In this document: piece after piece, positions 11,316 to 23,790 of the stretch
Position numbering within the stretch: position 1 is the stretch's first letter
Layout: every line of letters starts with the position of its first letter
Assembly: GCA_963920665.1 (NCBI GenBank)
Contig: OY987263.1
Span: forward strand, 37,684,547 to 37,748,546
Reading direction: 5' to 3'
Length of the DNA stretch: 64,000 bases
Origin: Straminergon stramineum
Taxonomy: Eukaryota > Streptophyta > Bryopsida > Hypnales > Calliergonaceae
The notes under the pieces: generated by a model
Seen by the model: the letters and a program-made list of their open reading frames with translations, nothing else
The model's database searches: none
What the model was told of the DNA's origin: nothing
Program-made: the position numbers and the translations under genes

Positions 11316-11801
11316 CACTACAAGAAAAAGGGGTGTTTTAAGTGAGTTATTAAATATGACTCTAGACATAAGATTATAGGTAGTGACCTTCAAGGGGTGT
11401 CTCAGTAAAAATTTACTAAAAACACATATATTTTTAGTAAATTTTTACTAAAAATCTCCTTAAAGGTCATTACTTATGAGTGTATGTCATTAGAAAAAAT
11501 TTGGACCCTAAAAGGGGCCGTTTCGCGGCGCAATGCGGTGCCAGTATAGAAAACATTTTTGGACAAAAAAAAATTAAAAAAGACACTTGAAAAAAAAAAA
11601 ATTCTAACAATCGTCATATACGACGTGGTCGCACTAGTACCACGTCATTTCTGAAAAGAAATATTTTCATAATTAATTATATTTTTTCCCTAGTTGCACC
11701 ACTACGGCAGCAAAGTCGCGGCCTCTTCCAGGGTCCAAATTTTTTCTAATGCTAGGGCTATACTTAAAAACCCACAGAAAACACCCCTTTCTCTTGTAAT
11801 G
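11316..11801. mobile_element. CACTA-type non-autonomous element in intron 2 of P450 copy 1
   Basis: The left end is CACTACAAGAAAAAGGGG and the right end is the complement of CATTACAAGAGAAAGGGG, a typical plant CACTA (En/Spm) terminus. ATA is found on both sides (11313-11315 and 11802-11804), a 3-bp target duplication. Intron 2 of copies 2 (40061-40380) and 3 lack it and give the empty site, so it entered after the P450s duplicated. The inside is non-coding and holds a nested palindrome around 11405-11450. Confidence 0.85.
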
Positions 11802-12584
11802 ATATCCTAAAATTCACACACTAAAGGTAAAATTCACTTGTCAAAGTTTTAAATTTATATTGCTAATCTCAACTTTTCAAGTTCCATCTTGTGAATAGGA
11901 TATTAATAAACCACCTTTCATTAATGTTTTGTTTTTTCTTTTGAGAAATAGGATGCTTTCGCAGCAGGTATAAATGCAACTACCGAAACAATAGAATGGG
12001 CAATTGCAGAATGCATTCACAATCCCATTGTGATGAAGAGGGTGCAAAAAGAACTTGACACTGTTGTTGGTAAGTCTCGAAGGGTGGAAGATGCGGACAT
12101 TCCTAACCTCAAGTATTTACAAGCCATCGTCAAAGAAAACTTTCGTCTTCACTCAATATTCCCAATCATGCTTCCTCATTCAAGTGAAAAACCTTGGAAG
12201 GTTTGGGGGTACGACATTCCAGCAAAAACACAAGTTTTTATAAATGTTAGAGCAATTGCTCAAGATCCAAGGACGTGGGAGGATCCTATGACTTTTAAGC
12301 TTGAGAGATTTTTGGATGGGATGCCTCATGCTCAAATACAGGTTGAAGGCAAAAATTTTGAAGTTTTACCATTTGGAGCTGGACGAAGACAATGTCCAGG
12401 CATCATGCTAGCTTCATCATTGGTTCACATTATGGTTGCAACTTTTATACAATCTTTTGATTGGTCTCTTCCTAATGGATTGCAGCCTAAAGACTTAGAT
12501 ATGTCAGAAGGTGAAGGGGGTGGTGGGCATGTGCTAGCTCACCCTTTGACTACCATTCCAAAGTCTCGCTTATTCATTTCTTAA

Positions 12585-15500
12585 ATGAACACATTTGAAG
12601 CATCTATGTATATATAGGTTATTGCCTTCAATTTTTTTTCAATTTTGATACTTTGTTTATATATGTGATAAATGTCATTTCATAATGATGCAATAATCAT
12701 GTTCTTTTTTAAGGACATTGGAGTGTAAAATTGTTTTTGATTTATATTTACAATAGGCATAACTTACAATATATATTCTTTATATCTGGAATTTATAGAT
12801 TTTAATATAGGAATTTCTTGAATCCTTATTTTGATAAACAATATGGATTTCGAAATCTACACTTGTGTGGGTAGGACTTTGTGAATTTATTTGTATTTTC
12901 TCCATTGTATATAGTATTTATATATATTCTTACTCAAGTACCTTTCATATTTGTATTTGAAATTATAGACTCCGTATATTTTTTTTGAAGGGAATCTTTT
13001 GTTTCTTTAGAAATAATGATTGGTGTTTTCATCCCCTAAACGTCTAAGAGTCTTCTCCAAAATTGATGATTTGAGAAAAATCATTATATAGTGCTATTTG
13101 GAAGAATATTTTGGAGTTGGTATACAAATAAAAGTTTTAGACTAAGAGTTTTAGGTTCCATCCATTAGATTCACCTGTGCCATTACCAACATTTTTTTAT
13201 AAATTTTGAAAGAAAGTTTTGGAAGTTCATTCTAAATCTGATTACAAGAAAAATATTATTACTTTTTGAGTAAAATTTGTTGGGATGGATTTGAAATGAG
13301 TTTCTCTTGCATTGGAATCTTTTGAAATTTTTGTGTTCTTAAAATCTATGACCTAATTTTTGCAAATCTAGTTTAGAACCAGAGTCAATGCAATTTTGGA
13401 AATTATTGGCAACTAGAATCAAGATTCCTATGTGCTTTACCATGCATTGTACAGAAACTGTATGAATAAGCTATGAAATTTAAAGTATAACCTCTTGGTG
13501 TGCCCCAAATCAAGAGTAGGCTCTCTTAGACTCTCATGATTTGATTGTGTACTTCTATAATTGATATTTAGTTTTTTGTGATGCCTTTTAGTCAAAATGT
13601 GGGTCTTGCATTTTAGACAATTTTGAATATGGATGTACATACCTTGAGGACGCTTCATATCCAATGATGGTCTCTATCTCTATAGAAACATTTGAGCCAA
13701 ATTAACCAAAAACTCAACTTCGCTATAATTATGCGGTTATCTATTTATATACTTTGGTAATTTCTTGTAGTTTTCCTTGAATTAAATGTTTTTTGGAGAC
13801 AATATAGATTGGCCATTTGCCTAAGGTTTTTAGGATGAATTGGCTAATTATGATTTGGGAATTCGAATTGTCTCATCTTTAGTTGTCTAATCTCCTAGTA
13901 TCTTAGATAGACCAAATAACACTAGCATACAAATTTGTTTATAGTCTACTTTATTATTGACCATATTCAATAAATCCACATGCAATCCTAGCTAAAAAAC
14001 AAAAGCCCCAATCAAAATATATAGGTATGTAGGTACAAGTATAAATGTATATATGTATATTAGTAAATGCAAATATGAAATCAATACATGTGTATAAATA
14101 CAAGTATTAAGATGAGTGCAAATTTATACAATCCCATATTGTTTGTCAAAATGAGGATTTTAAAAATTCAAATATTCAAATTAGAGAAACTCAAGATATA
14201 AGAGATTCTAGATATGAAATCAATTTGGTAAATTTTGACCAAGAACAAGAATTTGACACCTAGACCCCTTAGAATATTTCTCTAAGATATTGAGCTTTGA
14301 TGATGTATGAGAGTGATGTGAATATCCACAATCCACTCAAATACACTAGTCATGAGTTGACATTCCTCTAATTATATTCTTATAACATATCATGACTCTA
14401 AAATCAAATTTCTAGTGTTCAACTTCTTTCTCATACATTTTTCTTGTAAACTTTAATGATCATTCCCTAGGAGAGTATGTATCAATAGGCAAAAATTCAA
14501 CTTTCCATCTCTTATATTAGAAGAAAATTGGATCATGATTCATCCATCACGTTCTCATCTATTCAATTTTTCATTCATCTGTTCTTGCTAATCCTAATGG
14601 CATCCAAACAACTTTTCAATGAATCCTTTCAATTTGAATTTGATGAAACCTTGAAGTCTGATGAAACCTTTTTAGTGTTATTGTATTTCAGTAGGCTTTA
14701 TTCTAGTCATATATAACTAAATTAGAAATGATGTTGTTCTATTTGCGTACCAATATTATTGATGGTGTCAATATGGTCTCGACCAAAGCTAGCTAAGGTG
14801 GCGTCTTCCCCTTGAGTAGAAGCAAAGATTTTCAAGACTCAAGGCTCCAATTTCTCAAGTTGACTCATAATGTCTTTTGCACATATGACCTTGTCTAGAG
14901 TTTCAAAATTGCATCCTCATTTTGTTCCTAGGAATTAGATTCAATGTTTTTTGTGAGGATGTTGAGCAAACTAAGTAATGTGAGAGTACACTCTAGTCAT
15001 GAGAAATAAATGTTGATTGACAAGAGTGCTGAAGGATTTTATTACTGTAACAAAGCTCTATTTTCATGTTATTGGAGAAAACTTCATCTATAGAATTGGA
15101 TCAATGATAGGGCTTGTTCCAAGGTGCTTCACTAGTGGTTACTTTAGAAACAATATGAGACCTACTATAGGGTGTATTTGAAATGTTGAAGCTAATAATT
15201 TAAAAATATTCAAGTTACTACATCATCACTTATTTAAAGCATATTATACTACAACTACCAAACAATGCATTGTAATGATCCATAGTATATAATTTTTAAA
15301 TCCTCACAAGGGGTAATCTAAAAGGGAGGGGAAGAACCCGCATGAGAAGCTTCCATTTTCCATTTGCAAATAGGCAAAAGAATGAACACCATCTCATTTT
15401 GGTTATGAATGTGAACATTTATGCGGGGGTGGGGTCCAAGTAGGAGCTATCATTGTACTATATCCTAAATCCTAAACTCTAAAATCAATCTTCTTGCTAG

Positions 15501-16110
15501 AACAATTTGTAAGATTTTGAGATCCTAAACCGCTGCATTTATAAATGCATAAGTTAGGCATAGCCAATACAATATTCCTTGTGGGGTTTCCAGTTTTTGT
15601 GTTTTTTACCCCTATTGTACATGTATGATTCATTTTTATGATTTGCTTGATATATGATGTTTGTATGTGTAGTGTTTGTGGGGGTTGTATTCAATAGTAG
15701 TTAGAGAGTATATGTTGTACTAATCAACCATACACCCCGGTACTGTTTTTTGAATTATAGTGGAGATTTGATCAAATGCCTCAAATTTTAAATTTAACTT
15801 TTTTAGGATGTAGGAAAATGGACAAAAAGTAGATGTCGGGAAAAAAAATAGGGAAATATCTATTGTAAAATAATAGTTAAATAGTCCCCATGTTAAAAAG
15901 TTTTCACGTACATATATATGAATTACAAGATATAGTGAAGTAACCAAGAGCGTGTTCAATTATGCTCAATCAATGGCTAAAAGAAGGAAACCATCACAAT
16001 AAAGTAATTAATTCCCTTGTTTCCGAAAGTAATTATCATGTTTTTAGTTTAAATGCATTGACCCAACAAATGTATAAGAAAAATTTAGGAATAATTTTGT
16101 ATATTGACAA
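12585..16110. other. P450 copy 1 3' flank and gene-free spacer
   Basis: No gene is recognised. About 13025-13400 is an inverted copy of the dispersed repeat at 7955-8320. About 13440-15060 aligns with 54590-55990 downstream of P450 copy 3, so the 3' flanks were duplicated together with the P450s. Within that homology a short P450 exon 1-like remnant (AAGACTCAAGGCTCCAATTT near 14836, matching 9681) suggests yet another very decayed P450 fragment at about 14780-14940; the same remnant is at about 55730-55890. Confidence 0.5.
14780..14940 (+). pseudogene. Very decayed P450 exon 1 remnant
   Basis: The stretch 'AAGACTCAAGGCTCCAATTT' followed by an ACATATG.. .TTCCTAGGAATTAGATTC sequence parallels the end of P450 exon 1 (LKTQGSNFANRIATSF and the intron start) at 9680-9785. 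The upstream part resembles the GGCTACCTCCCCTGCGGCAG region only weakly. A related remnant is at about 55740-55890. It is too short and too damaged to encode anything. Confidence 0.5.
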
Positions 16111-18371
16111 GGGTGGTTGCAAAAAATATTTGTCTTTTTTATGTCCCCTTGGCTTTTGACACGTGTTTTTTCAACTCTAACTTTTGTGTTGTATGTCCAA
16201 TGTAAATGAAATTGAAATGAAGGTACATGTGATAGTTGTAGACATTGAGTAATTTTTTGCACTTTTTGGAAATTACTTTCCTCTTTTTAAAGAGCCTGCT
16301 ATTAGATGTCTACTTTTTCCATTTTGTGGGTTATCAAACGTATTTTCAACCTAAAAATACAAGTTCAGAGTCAAAAATTGGAGAAGTAGGTGTTGTACTA
16401 AGATTACATGTAGGGACGACAAGATTTTATGCAAATTCAAACATGTGTGGGGTGCACATGAGCTCAAAATGTGCATCCTTTATACAAAGATTCGAATCAG
16501 GAAAAAAATTCCTTCCAAAAATATTTTTTACATTTCAAGCACGTTGAAGTGTAGAAAGTTGATTTTTTAAAATTCATTGTCATTGTCATGATATTTTTTA
16601 GAAATTATTAGAATCAAAATGTTCATGTAAGTTACCCATCTTCTACAAAATTCTAGTCCACCCGGCTCTGTAGTAGTCTGCTGCAGTCATTAGAAGTGCA
16701 CTGTCAGTACTGTTGAGCAGGCCCACTTATTTTTAAAATTTTATTTTTCATGTTTTAAATTCATTTCTAATAGATTTTTTTTTCAAAATTTTAAATTTTC
16801 GAATTTTTTTTTATTTTAATCATTTTTTTTATTTTATTTTTTAAAATTATTTTTTATTCATTTAAAATAAATTTTACTTTATTTTCTTGATTTGGATTGA
16901 ACTACTCCTACATAGTACTTGTAGTACTTGTAGCTGTGGCAATCTTATGGCCGAAAAAAAGATTTTTGAGACAGAATTGTTAAGTGTTTCTTGTATCAAC
17001 CTCCTAATCAATTTCAAGTGAGAATCAAATGTTGTAAATTTTAGAGAGACCATATGAATTGGTTTTAAATTTTAAGAAGGTTCATGCTAAAGAAGGCTAT
17101 TAATAAGAGTAATTCAAGTGAGTCCAACATAGTACATTACATATATTTCATTCAAAAAGTATTTACAGTATCAAAACTTTTTCTAAAGCAAAAGGCTTGA
17201 AAAATTGAAGGCTACTAACTTTACCAAAGTCTATCTTCTTGCAAGCTGTCACCTCTACCTACAATAGGAGAGACAAACCAAATCATTACAAAAAGTGACT
17301 CCAAACTCACCAAGTTGTTGTGGCCCTTTGATGACAAAACACAATGATTATTTTCAGTACCATATACTTTTATATTTCCTATCCAAAAATAGGAGTCAAG
17401 ACTTAGTAAAGAACAATTTTAGGTGTAGTTACCTAGTAGAGATGTCTTGCTACCACTATATTGAGTATTTCAAAATACTTAGAAAAAACATTGTTGTACC
17501 TAGTGGTCGGATTTGACATTCTCAGCTTTCAAAATAATAATTAAAGTAAAAAAATGTTATTTATTTATGAAAATGCTTAATTTTTTTTAAATAAATGAAA
17601 ATATTGTGAAATGTTTTTATCCCACACAAAAACATTATTTTTGAAATATTAATTTCTAAAAATGACAACGTCTATTTTTAGAAATAGGTTTTGCCAACCC
17701 TAGCAACCAAGTATGGTATTAGGGACTCTGATGATTTCCCCTATTAGAGTGTAACACTAAATATTTTATCAAAAGCCACACTATTATAATTTAGCACTTG
17801 TTGAATTATTATTGTATTGTACTAATTTTCAATACAAAAAAAGAGTGAAGCAAAATGCAAGGATATAGATACTTTGGAATTTGATTTTTAGGAAATAATA
17901 AAAAAATTCAAAAATTGTCTTTCCTAACTTAAAGATGTTTCTTCTCAACTATTTGCATCTTTGGGAAAAAAAATTGTGTTCTTTGCATCTACGCAAAAGT
18001 AGTGCACTTTAGATACATGTGGAGTATGGAGAGTTTATTATTTTTAGAAAATCTCTTTGTAGGCTTGTTTAACCTTTGTAGAAGTCCCTTTCTCCCAATT
18101 TTTACCTTAAAATTCACTTTTTTGGGTGATAATCAATGTGACCTCCCCCCAATGGCTGAGGTAGACATCCAACTAGGGCAATCTAAAAATAGTAAACTAT
18201 TGATTTTCAAAAATTGAGAAAAATTATCTAATGTCTACAACTAGCACATGTACCTCATTATTTTCAAATTTCATAGAAAAAGGATATACGACGCAAAATT
18301 TATGAGCCAAATCCATGTGTCGAAGGCCAAGGGGATAAAAAAAATTGGACAGCTGTTTCTTGCAATCATCC
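16111..18371. mobile_element. GGGTGATTGC-family MITE, interrupted by other repeats
   Basis: The left end GGGTGGTTGCAAAAAATA at 16111 and the right end TTTCTTGCAATCATCC at 18356-18371 are inverted copies of this family's terminus, and the sequence next to each end resembles the element at 48811-49536 (subfamily 2). The middle, about 16600-17900, is foreign: homopolymer-rich A/T sequence and a repeat also found at 19215 and 28290. The flanking 4 bases do not match, so this could also be two broken elements. Confidence 0.5.
16985..17870 (+). repeat. Dispersed repeat shared with 19215-19870 and 28290-28913
   Basis: Text such as CAAACCAAATCATTACAAAA, TTGTTGTGGCCCTTT and the stretch around GGAGTCAAGACTTAGTAAAG recurs in all three places in the same order. 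In the 28-kb copy a MITE is inserted at the end (28914-29643), after which the repeat resumes. No coding sequence or terminal repeats were found. Confidence 0.65.
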
Positions 18372-19984
18372 TATTTTTGATAAGTGAAATCACTCAATTG
18401 CTAAAACAATCTAGGAAAATATTATTCTATTGTTGATGAGTTTCCTCAATTTGTGATAAATACATGCATTTTCATATACGTTTCTTATGTTTCATCCATA
18501 TTGATGGATTTGAATAGCTTCTCCTCTTCATTGGAGATGGCTTTCTATGATGCCCAAAAATATTGAAAAGAAAAACAATGCAAAAAAAAGTTAGTTCATT
18601 GCTATAGCAACCATGGTCGTCATTCATTGTCATTGTCATAATTTATATCCTTATATCACTTGATATCTTATTGAATGCCCCTTCTTAGCATGTAAGTTAG
18701 ATTTATTAACATGTGGATCTTTTGCACATGGTATTGATTGCTGAGCAACCCTTTTTTTTTACTTTTTGAGAAAGTACCAAGGTGGCGATTACTTAAAATT
18801 TGGTGAAATATTGTATTTCTACATTCATCCATTTTTGGACCCAAAAAATACTTTTCAATCATATTCATGCACTTTTTCATCTAAATTTGGCGAATTTATC
18901 CACTTTTTAAATAAAAATGGTAAAATTTTGACAAAAAAAATTACATTTATTTTGGAATGGTGCAATTTGGCCCTGTGGTGCCAAAAAAAGGGTTGCTGGT
19001 GAAGATGTCCATGTACCCTTTTGACATCAATTAATTGTAGCTAGTCAATAATTTTTGAATCTTGTTTGGATTGACATTTTGTTGTTTTTGAATCGAATGG
19101 ATTACAATGTTCATATTTTGCCAAAATCATTGATTTTTGGTTGCAAGAATATGAGTTGACCATCCACAAACCAGGAATTTGATAGTTGTGAATGCAAAAA
19201 TATTTCTCAACCCTTTTATGCACCAAAAAAATGACATTTATAGGGTCAAAATTTTTCCAAAGCAAGAGGTTTTAAAAATTGAAAGCTACAAACTTCACCA
19301 AAGTCCGTTATCTTTTTGCAAAGCCGCCACCTCTACAATAGGATAGGCAAACCAAATCATTACAAAAAATGACTGTAAATTCCAAGTTATGTTGTTGTGG
19401 CCCTTTAACTACAACATACAAGGACCATTTTTAGTAATATAAATTTCCATATTTCCTACTAAAATATAGGAGTTGAGACTTTGTAAAGAACAATTTTAGG
19501 TGGTTATCTTGTAATAGATATCTTTTCCCAACTCTAGAGAATTTCGAATTATATAGAAGAAACACTATTGTACTCAATGGTTACGTTCAACATTTCTTGC
19601 CAAATAATATTTTAAGTTAGAATATGTGATTATGTAGATGCTAAAAAATGTGTTTTTTCCAACAAATGTGAAATGTTGCAAGAATGTTTTTATCCCATAC
19701 AAACACATTTTTATTGAATAGTAATTTTCCAAAAATTCTAACATCTATTTTTAGAAATAAGTTCTACCAACCTTGACTATCAAGTATGGTAGTACGGACT
19801 ACAATGATTTTCCCCCATTAGAGTATAACACTAAGTATTTGATCAAAAGCTAAAAATTGTTGAAGCAATGAGGCTAGCACGTGAGCCTAGAAAATAAGAA
19901 AAGCAAGCCTACGAGTCTTGAGTCTAGGTACAAATAGGTACTCTAAAACCATTGAAAGTGCCTATAACACACATACCTATAACC
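18372..19984. other. Gene-free AT-rich spacer
   Basis: It holds a copy of the 16985-17870 repeat at about 19215-19870, a decayed partial copy of block A sequence at about 19020-19215 (the GAATCGAATGGATTACAATG region), and simple A/T runs. I see no gene in it. Confidence 0.5.
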
Positions 19985-20388
19985 ATGGAAGTTGTTATAA
20001 TCTAGTCAAGAAGTTCTGAACCTTGTTCGTTTGGATGTTTAATTTTGTTGTTTTTAAATCAAATAGATTAACAATGTTCATATTTAGCTGAAACCACTCA
20101 TATGTTTTCGAAAGCAAGAATATGAGTTGACCGTCCACAAACAATTAATCGTGTAAACTATCAGTTTAAGAGTGGTAAATGTAGAAACATTTCTCGACCC
20201 TTTTTTTGAAGATTTGTCTACAACATTTGAAAATTTCTATTTGAATCTCTTTTGTTATTGCAATTGTGCCTACTTTTGTGATGAATTGTGGATCTTGTCT
20301 TTGAATTTAGAGTTTGTAAGAATGCGTCATGTGCACATGACTTTAAGAAAGAAAAAAATTGTCCATCTTGGTGCACAATCCTGAAGTC
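19985..20388 (+). repeat. Duplicated block copy C, left part
   Basis: It aligns with 2055-2470 and 31545-31940: ATGAGTTGACCGTCCACAAA, GAAACATTTCTCAACCC-like text and the AAGAAAGAAAAAAATTGT stretch are shared. It stops exactly at the TTAA (20389-20392) where the piggyBac-type elements begin, and resumes at 25896 after the second element. Confidence 0.75.
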
Positions 20389-20392
20389 TTAA

Positions 20393-21103
20393 CCCCTCAA
20401 GGCCCAAACACTTTTTGTACTTTTTCACAAGTTTGAACTTTGATTGACAATATGGATTGTACATCAAGCTTATTACATGATGTCAATTGTACTTTTGAAC
20501 TTTTCCATTCAATATGAACATCAGAATATGAAATTCACCTAGATATAAGGTAAAACAACCCATTATAGACCAAATGGGGGGTGGGTGGGTGGGTTGCCCT
20601 CTTGTCATTTCTGAAATTTTCTACTTTTTTTTCTAGAGAAAGTCAAGTGATAGAAATGGCGAGAGCATTTGAAACTATATTTTTTTGACAAAGTGTGAAT
20701 TAGTTATGAATTTTTGAAGTGTTCAGCCCATCACCTAGCCCATCACAACCCTTTAGACTACCCCAAAACCAACAAAAACTAATCCATAACACTCATCTTA
20801 CTTACCTATTACAGTTACAATATTTTTTAATACAGAAGACTTGAAAAAGGCACTTCTTGTAATGAACCAACACTAAAAAAAATGAAAGTTCCTATTGCAG
20901 TCACTAATTACTCCATTCCAATTAGCTAAGACATTGAATGTGGCCCAAATCTCAAAACTAAAAGAAAACTGTAATGGGTTCATTCACAGAGTTCCGTAAT
21001 GGGTTGTTTTACCTTACTTCTTAGAATGTAGGAAAATGAAGTTCTAACTTTGACTTGTTGGATAGGTGAGAGGCCCAAAACAGGCTCCTTAGGCCTTGAG
21101 GGG
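20393..21103. mobile_element. Non-autonomous piggyBac-type element
   Basis: The ends are CCCCTCAAGGCC at 20393 and its exact complement GGCCTTGAGGGG at 21103. TTAA lies directly outside each end (20389-20392 and 21104-21107), the target required by piggyBac transposases. At 711 bp it has no transposase frame. Subterminal inverted copies of GGTAAAACAACCCATTA occur near 20550 and 21000 and might mark a further nested element with TA at its borders. The right TTAA is shared with the next element. Confidence 0.8.
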
Positions 21104-22044
21104 TTAACCCCTCACCACCTATGCTCGGCCGCAGTGTCAGGGGGCCTCCAAAGGGCCTTATTGGAAACTGCCGATCAACATGAAGTAGGGGTAGAATCGA
21201 CAGAATGTAACCGCACCGATGTGAAGATCCCTTTAAGACAAACACTCTTCAACATTCCGATCAGATTTCCATCGGTTCGACTTCATGCAATTTCTGTTTG
21301 ATCTCGAGGAAAGCATAACTTCAAACTGCACAATGTACCTGTGTCGATTGCTTTAGAATTTCTTGCAAGCGGAGTGATTCATGGAAGTGTGCAAAAATTT
21401 GTAGGTGCAATGTGTAGGGTTTGATTGTGCTATATTCAAAATTGCGTGACAATCAGACGAAGGCAGTGATCGTGAACCCAATTTGAATTTAGCATGGTTT
21501 GGCCTCGCTTTGTGGAGGTACTGGCAATAACGTGCTGGAGCATGTCGTTGGTGATTGGCATCCCCGGTCATTGCAAGGGGGGCCACGTGCGTTCAAAAAA
21601 CGTGCAATGATCAGGGAATTCCTGAAGACTAACTTAGGTAACTAGTACCGCAACAACAACTTCTGCAATGTGGGTCTTCAACTCACAAAATTTCCAAAAT
21701 AGGCAATGGTCTCAAATTCCGTGATCATAGTACACGATGTCTAGGAAGGACTCCACAATCTAGACAAATCAGTTTGTAGATCCATCGTTGGAAGGTCCAA
21801 ATAAAAAAACGAAATTGTTGCATCCTACGTCACATGTGATTATCATAATCAAAGTGTGCCTTTGTCGATTCAAGGGCTTCTCATCCCACATGCCCAGACT
21901 GCACAGGCCCTGCATGCCGTGTTCTTTATCTGCCGCTACAAACATGAGGACTACGTTGGCCGCTCTTGGAGGTAGACCTCGGAGACCTTGGAGACAACTT
22001 GATCAAGAATTCTACACACACAGCAACAAGAATTTCATGTTAGG

Positions 22045-23790
22045 CTATTGTGACAAGCGTAGGGCCCATTTTTTTTGATTGTGCAACTTCCCAAAGTAAG
22101 GCTCATTGCATACAGGAAGCCATTGACAGGCCTTGCACACATGCCTATGCTTCTTCTTGCACAACCGACATCTTTTACGCAAGCCGGTTGGGTGCCTCAC
22201 AATATAATGAATTGCATCAGGGTGAATGTTATGGGGATTGCATGTTCATGGAGGTGGTAGCGCTGCCTCAACTAGTGACTTCGCAACAACCATGTAAAAC
22301 CCAAGGCGACCGCCACGAAATGACTCCCTTTGCCACGACATCCTGTAGTCATGATATAGAACCCATGCATTTTGCAATGAGGAATCCACCGTAAAAAAAT
22401 CCAACTTGTGCCACCACTTTCGGGAGTGGAATTGCATAGTGTAATCTCGTCGCATCTGATCCACCAAGTCCACGCCTCTCATGAATTCTTGGTACTCCGC
22501 TTGTTGTGGACTTGTTGATATCTCATGTCGAGTCCCTTGTAACCACCGGAATGCGGTAGCATCTCCATCTAGATTTGCACTTGTACTCAGGAAAGAAATG
22601 GGCTTCGAATCGAACCAGGTGGTGGCAGCCATCTTCCTCGACTTGTGCATCTGACAAAACAAGGTTGCCCTAGAATGCTTGCCTTTCTTCATCCCCAGGA
22701 GATAGGAAGGAAATCTAAGTCGATTGCCATTCACTGTCCTAGTGGCAAATATTCCTCGTTCAAGTAGGCTGTGAAACAAAAGGGGTGAAGTAAAAAAGTT
22801 ATCACACACCACAGTGTGTGATTTGTGCCCCAAGCCTCGGGTGAGTTGGTGCACAACCTTTTCGCCTTGAAACACTTCCGTCTCTCCTCCTTTTTTTCCC
22901 AAATATGGTATTAGATTGTAGATGTATTTGCTTGGGTTTGAAACAACCGCCCAACATTTGATGCCATACTTTGTCGGTTTGGTAGGGATGTATTGTCGAA
23001 TCGGTGAAAAATGTCCGCGGTAAGCGATCATGACTTCATGACATGTGGCATATTTTTTGCAGTTGAAGAGCTCTCTCGACCGTGTTACAAAGTGATCAAT
23101 CACCCAATGAACCTTTTCGATTTTGTCATACTCTACAGCTTCTTTGTTTTGGCACAATGTGGAGTTGTCGACACAATGCAGGCATCGAAGAAGACACTCA
23201 AACCAATTTCGACTCATGATGTGCGGAATGAGTCCGCACTTCCAAAATGGATCCTTGCACCAGTATTGTTGAATAGAAGGACATGACTTCAATCCCATGA
23301 GCATGACAATTCCAATTAAAGCCCTGAACTCCACCATGTCAATATCTGTCCATCTGGGACCGCCGTTCAAGCCAAGAGTTCACCCGCGCCTTCTAGGGTC
23401 GTTTAGTGTAGTACAATTCTGATTCGCATATACATTGGTTTGCTTGACTAGCTTAGCAATAGTATTGTCATCCCACTAGAGGTCAAAAAAATAACGTGGT
23501 GACTGTTGTGTCCTTCTAAATTGTTGAATAGGCCTTGGGTGAGGTCCAATGAATGCCGCAGCATTCCAATCGAGAAGCGTGGTGTCTTGTCCCCATTCGC
23601 AGTCAGCGTACAATTGACGAATGCGGTCTTGGGCAACACGGTGATCTTCATCTAGGAGGGCAAATTCTTCATAGGATTCAAGGTCTAAGTCTATTTCATT
23701 TTCTATATGTTCTTCACTCATACTAAGAAGCTCCCAATCAGAATTATCATCATCAGACGAATTACTTGAGAAATCGCAGAAATCCACCAT
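22045..23790 (-). pseudogene. piggyBac transposase (DDE_Tnp_1_7 family), inactivated
   Basis: One frame of 581 codons reads through three internal stops: TAG at 23476-23478 (codon 105), TGA at 23380-23382 (137) and TGA at 22246-22248 (515). Domains: acidic N-terminus (NSSDDDNSDWELL), the family word LVKQTNVYANQN (about 112-123), catalytic core about 155-450, and a C-terminal Cys-rich zinc-binding domain (RCRLCKKKHRHVCKAC). The core has RQYIPTKPTKYGIK, VVCDNFFTS with catalytic Asp 330, a WFDSKPISFLST motif, and GVDLVDQM with catalytic Asp 441. The spacing of the three catalytic positions (79 and 111) fits the family. The first Asp, normally in a DExMxxFKGR motif, is His 251 (CHEVMIAYRGH). The stops fit C-to-T change of CGA or CAG. 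The enzyme cannot be active as read. The family call is firm. Confidence 0.92.

Larger units (their letters stand above)
9404..12584 (+). pseudogene. Cytochrome P450 copy 1 (A-type), one nonsense codon
   Basis: Three exons are read by comparison with copy 2: 9404-9743, 10561-11132 and 11952-12584, each with GT/AG borders and the same phases (1, then 0). They would encode 514 residues. Exon 1 gives an N-terminal membrane anchor, the PPGPRG hinge and the first beta region. Exon 3 carries ExxR (KENFR), FKLERF and the heme loop FGAGRRQCPG. The defect is TAA at 10638-10640, codon 140, where copies 2 and 3 have CAA (Gln). The I-helix reads AGINATTETIEW, so the usual acid of AGxDT is Asn and the following Thr is Ala. 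Intron 1 holds a fold-back at 9827-9943 and intron 2 a CACTA-type MITE at 11316-11801. The remaining frame is intact, so inactivation looks recent; a sequencing error cannot be excluded. Confidence 0.85.

Noticed and set aside
16736..16870. Poly-A/T tract as possible retroposon tail
   Set aside because: The tract is mixed A and T runs without target duplications or an adjacent gene copy.
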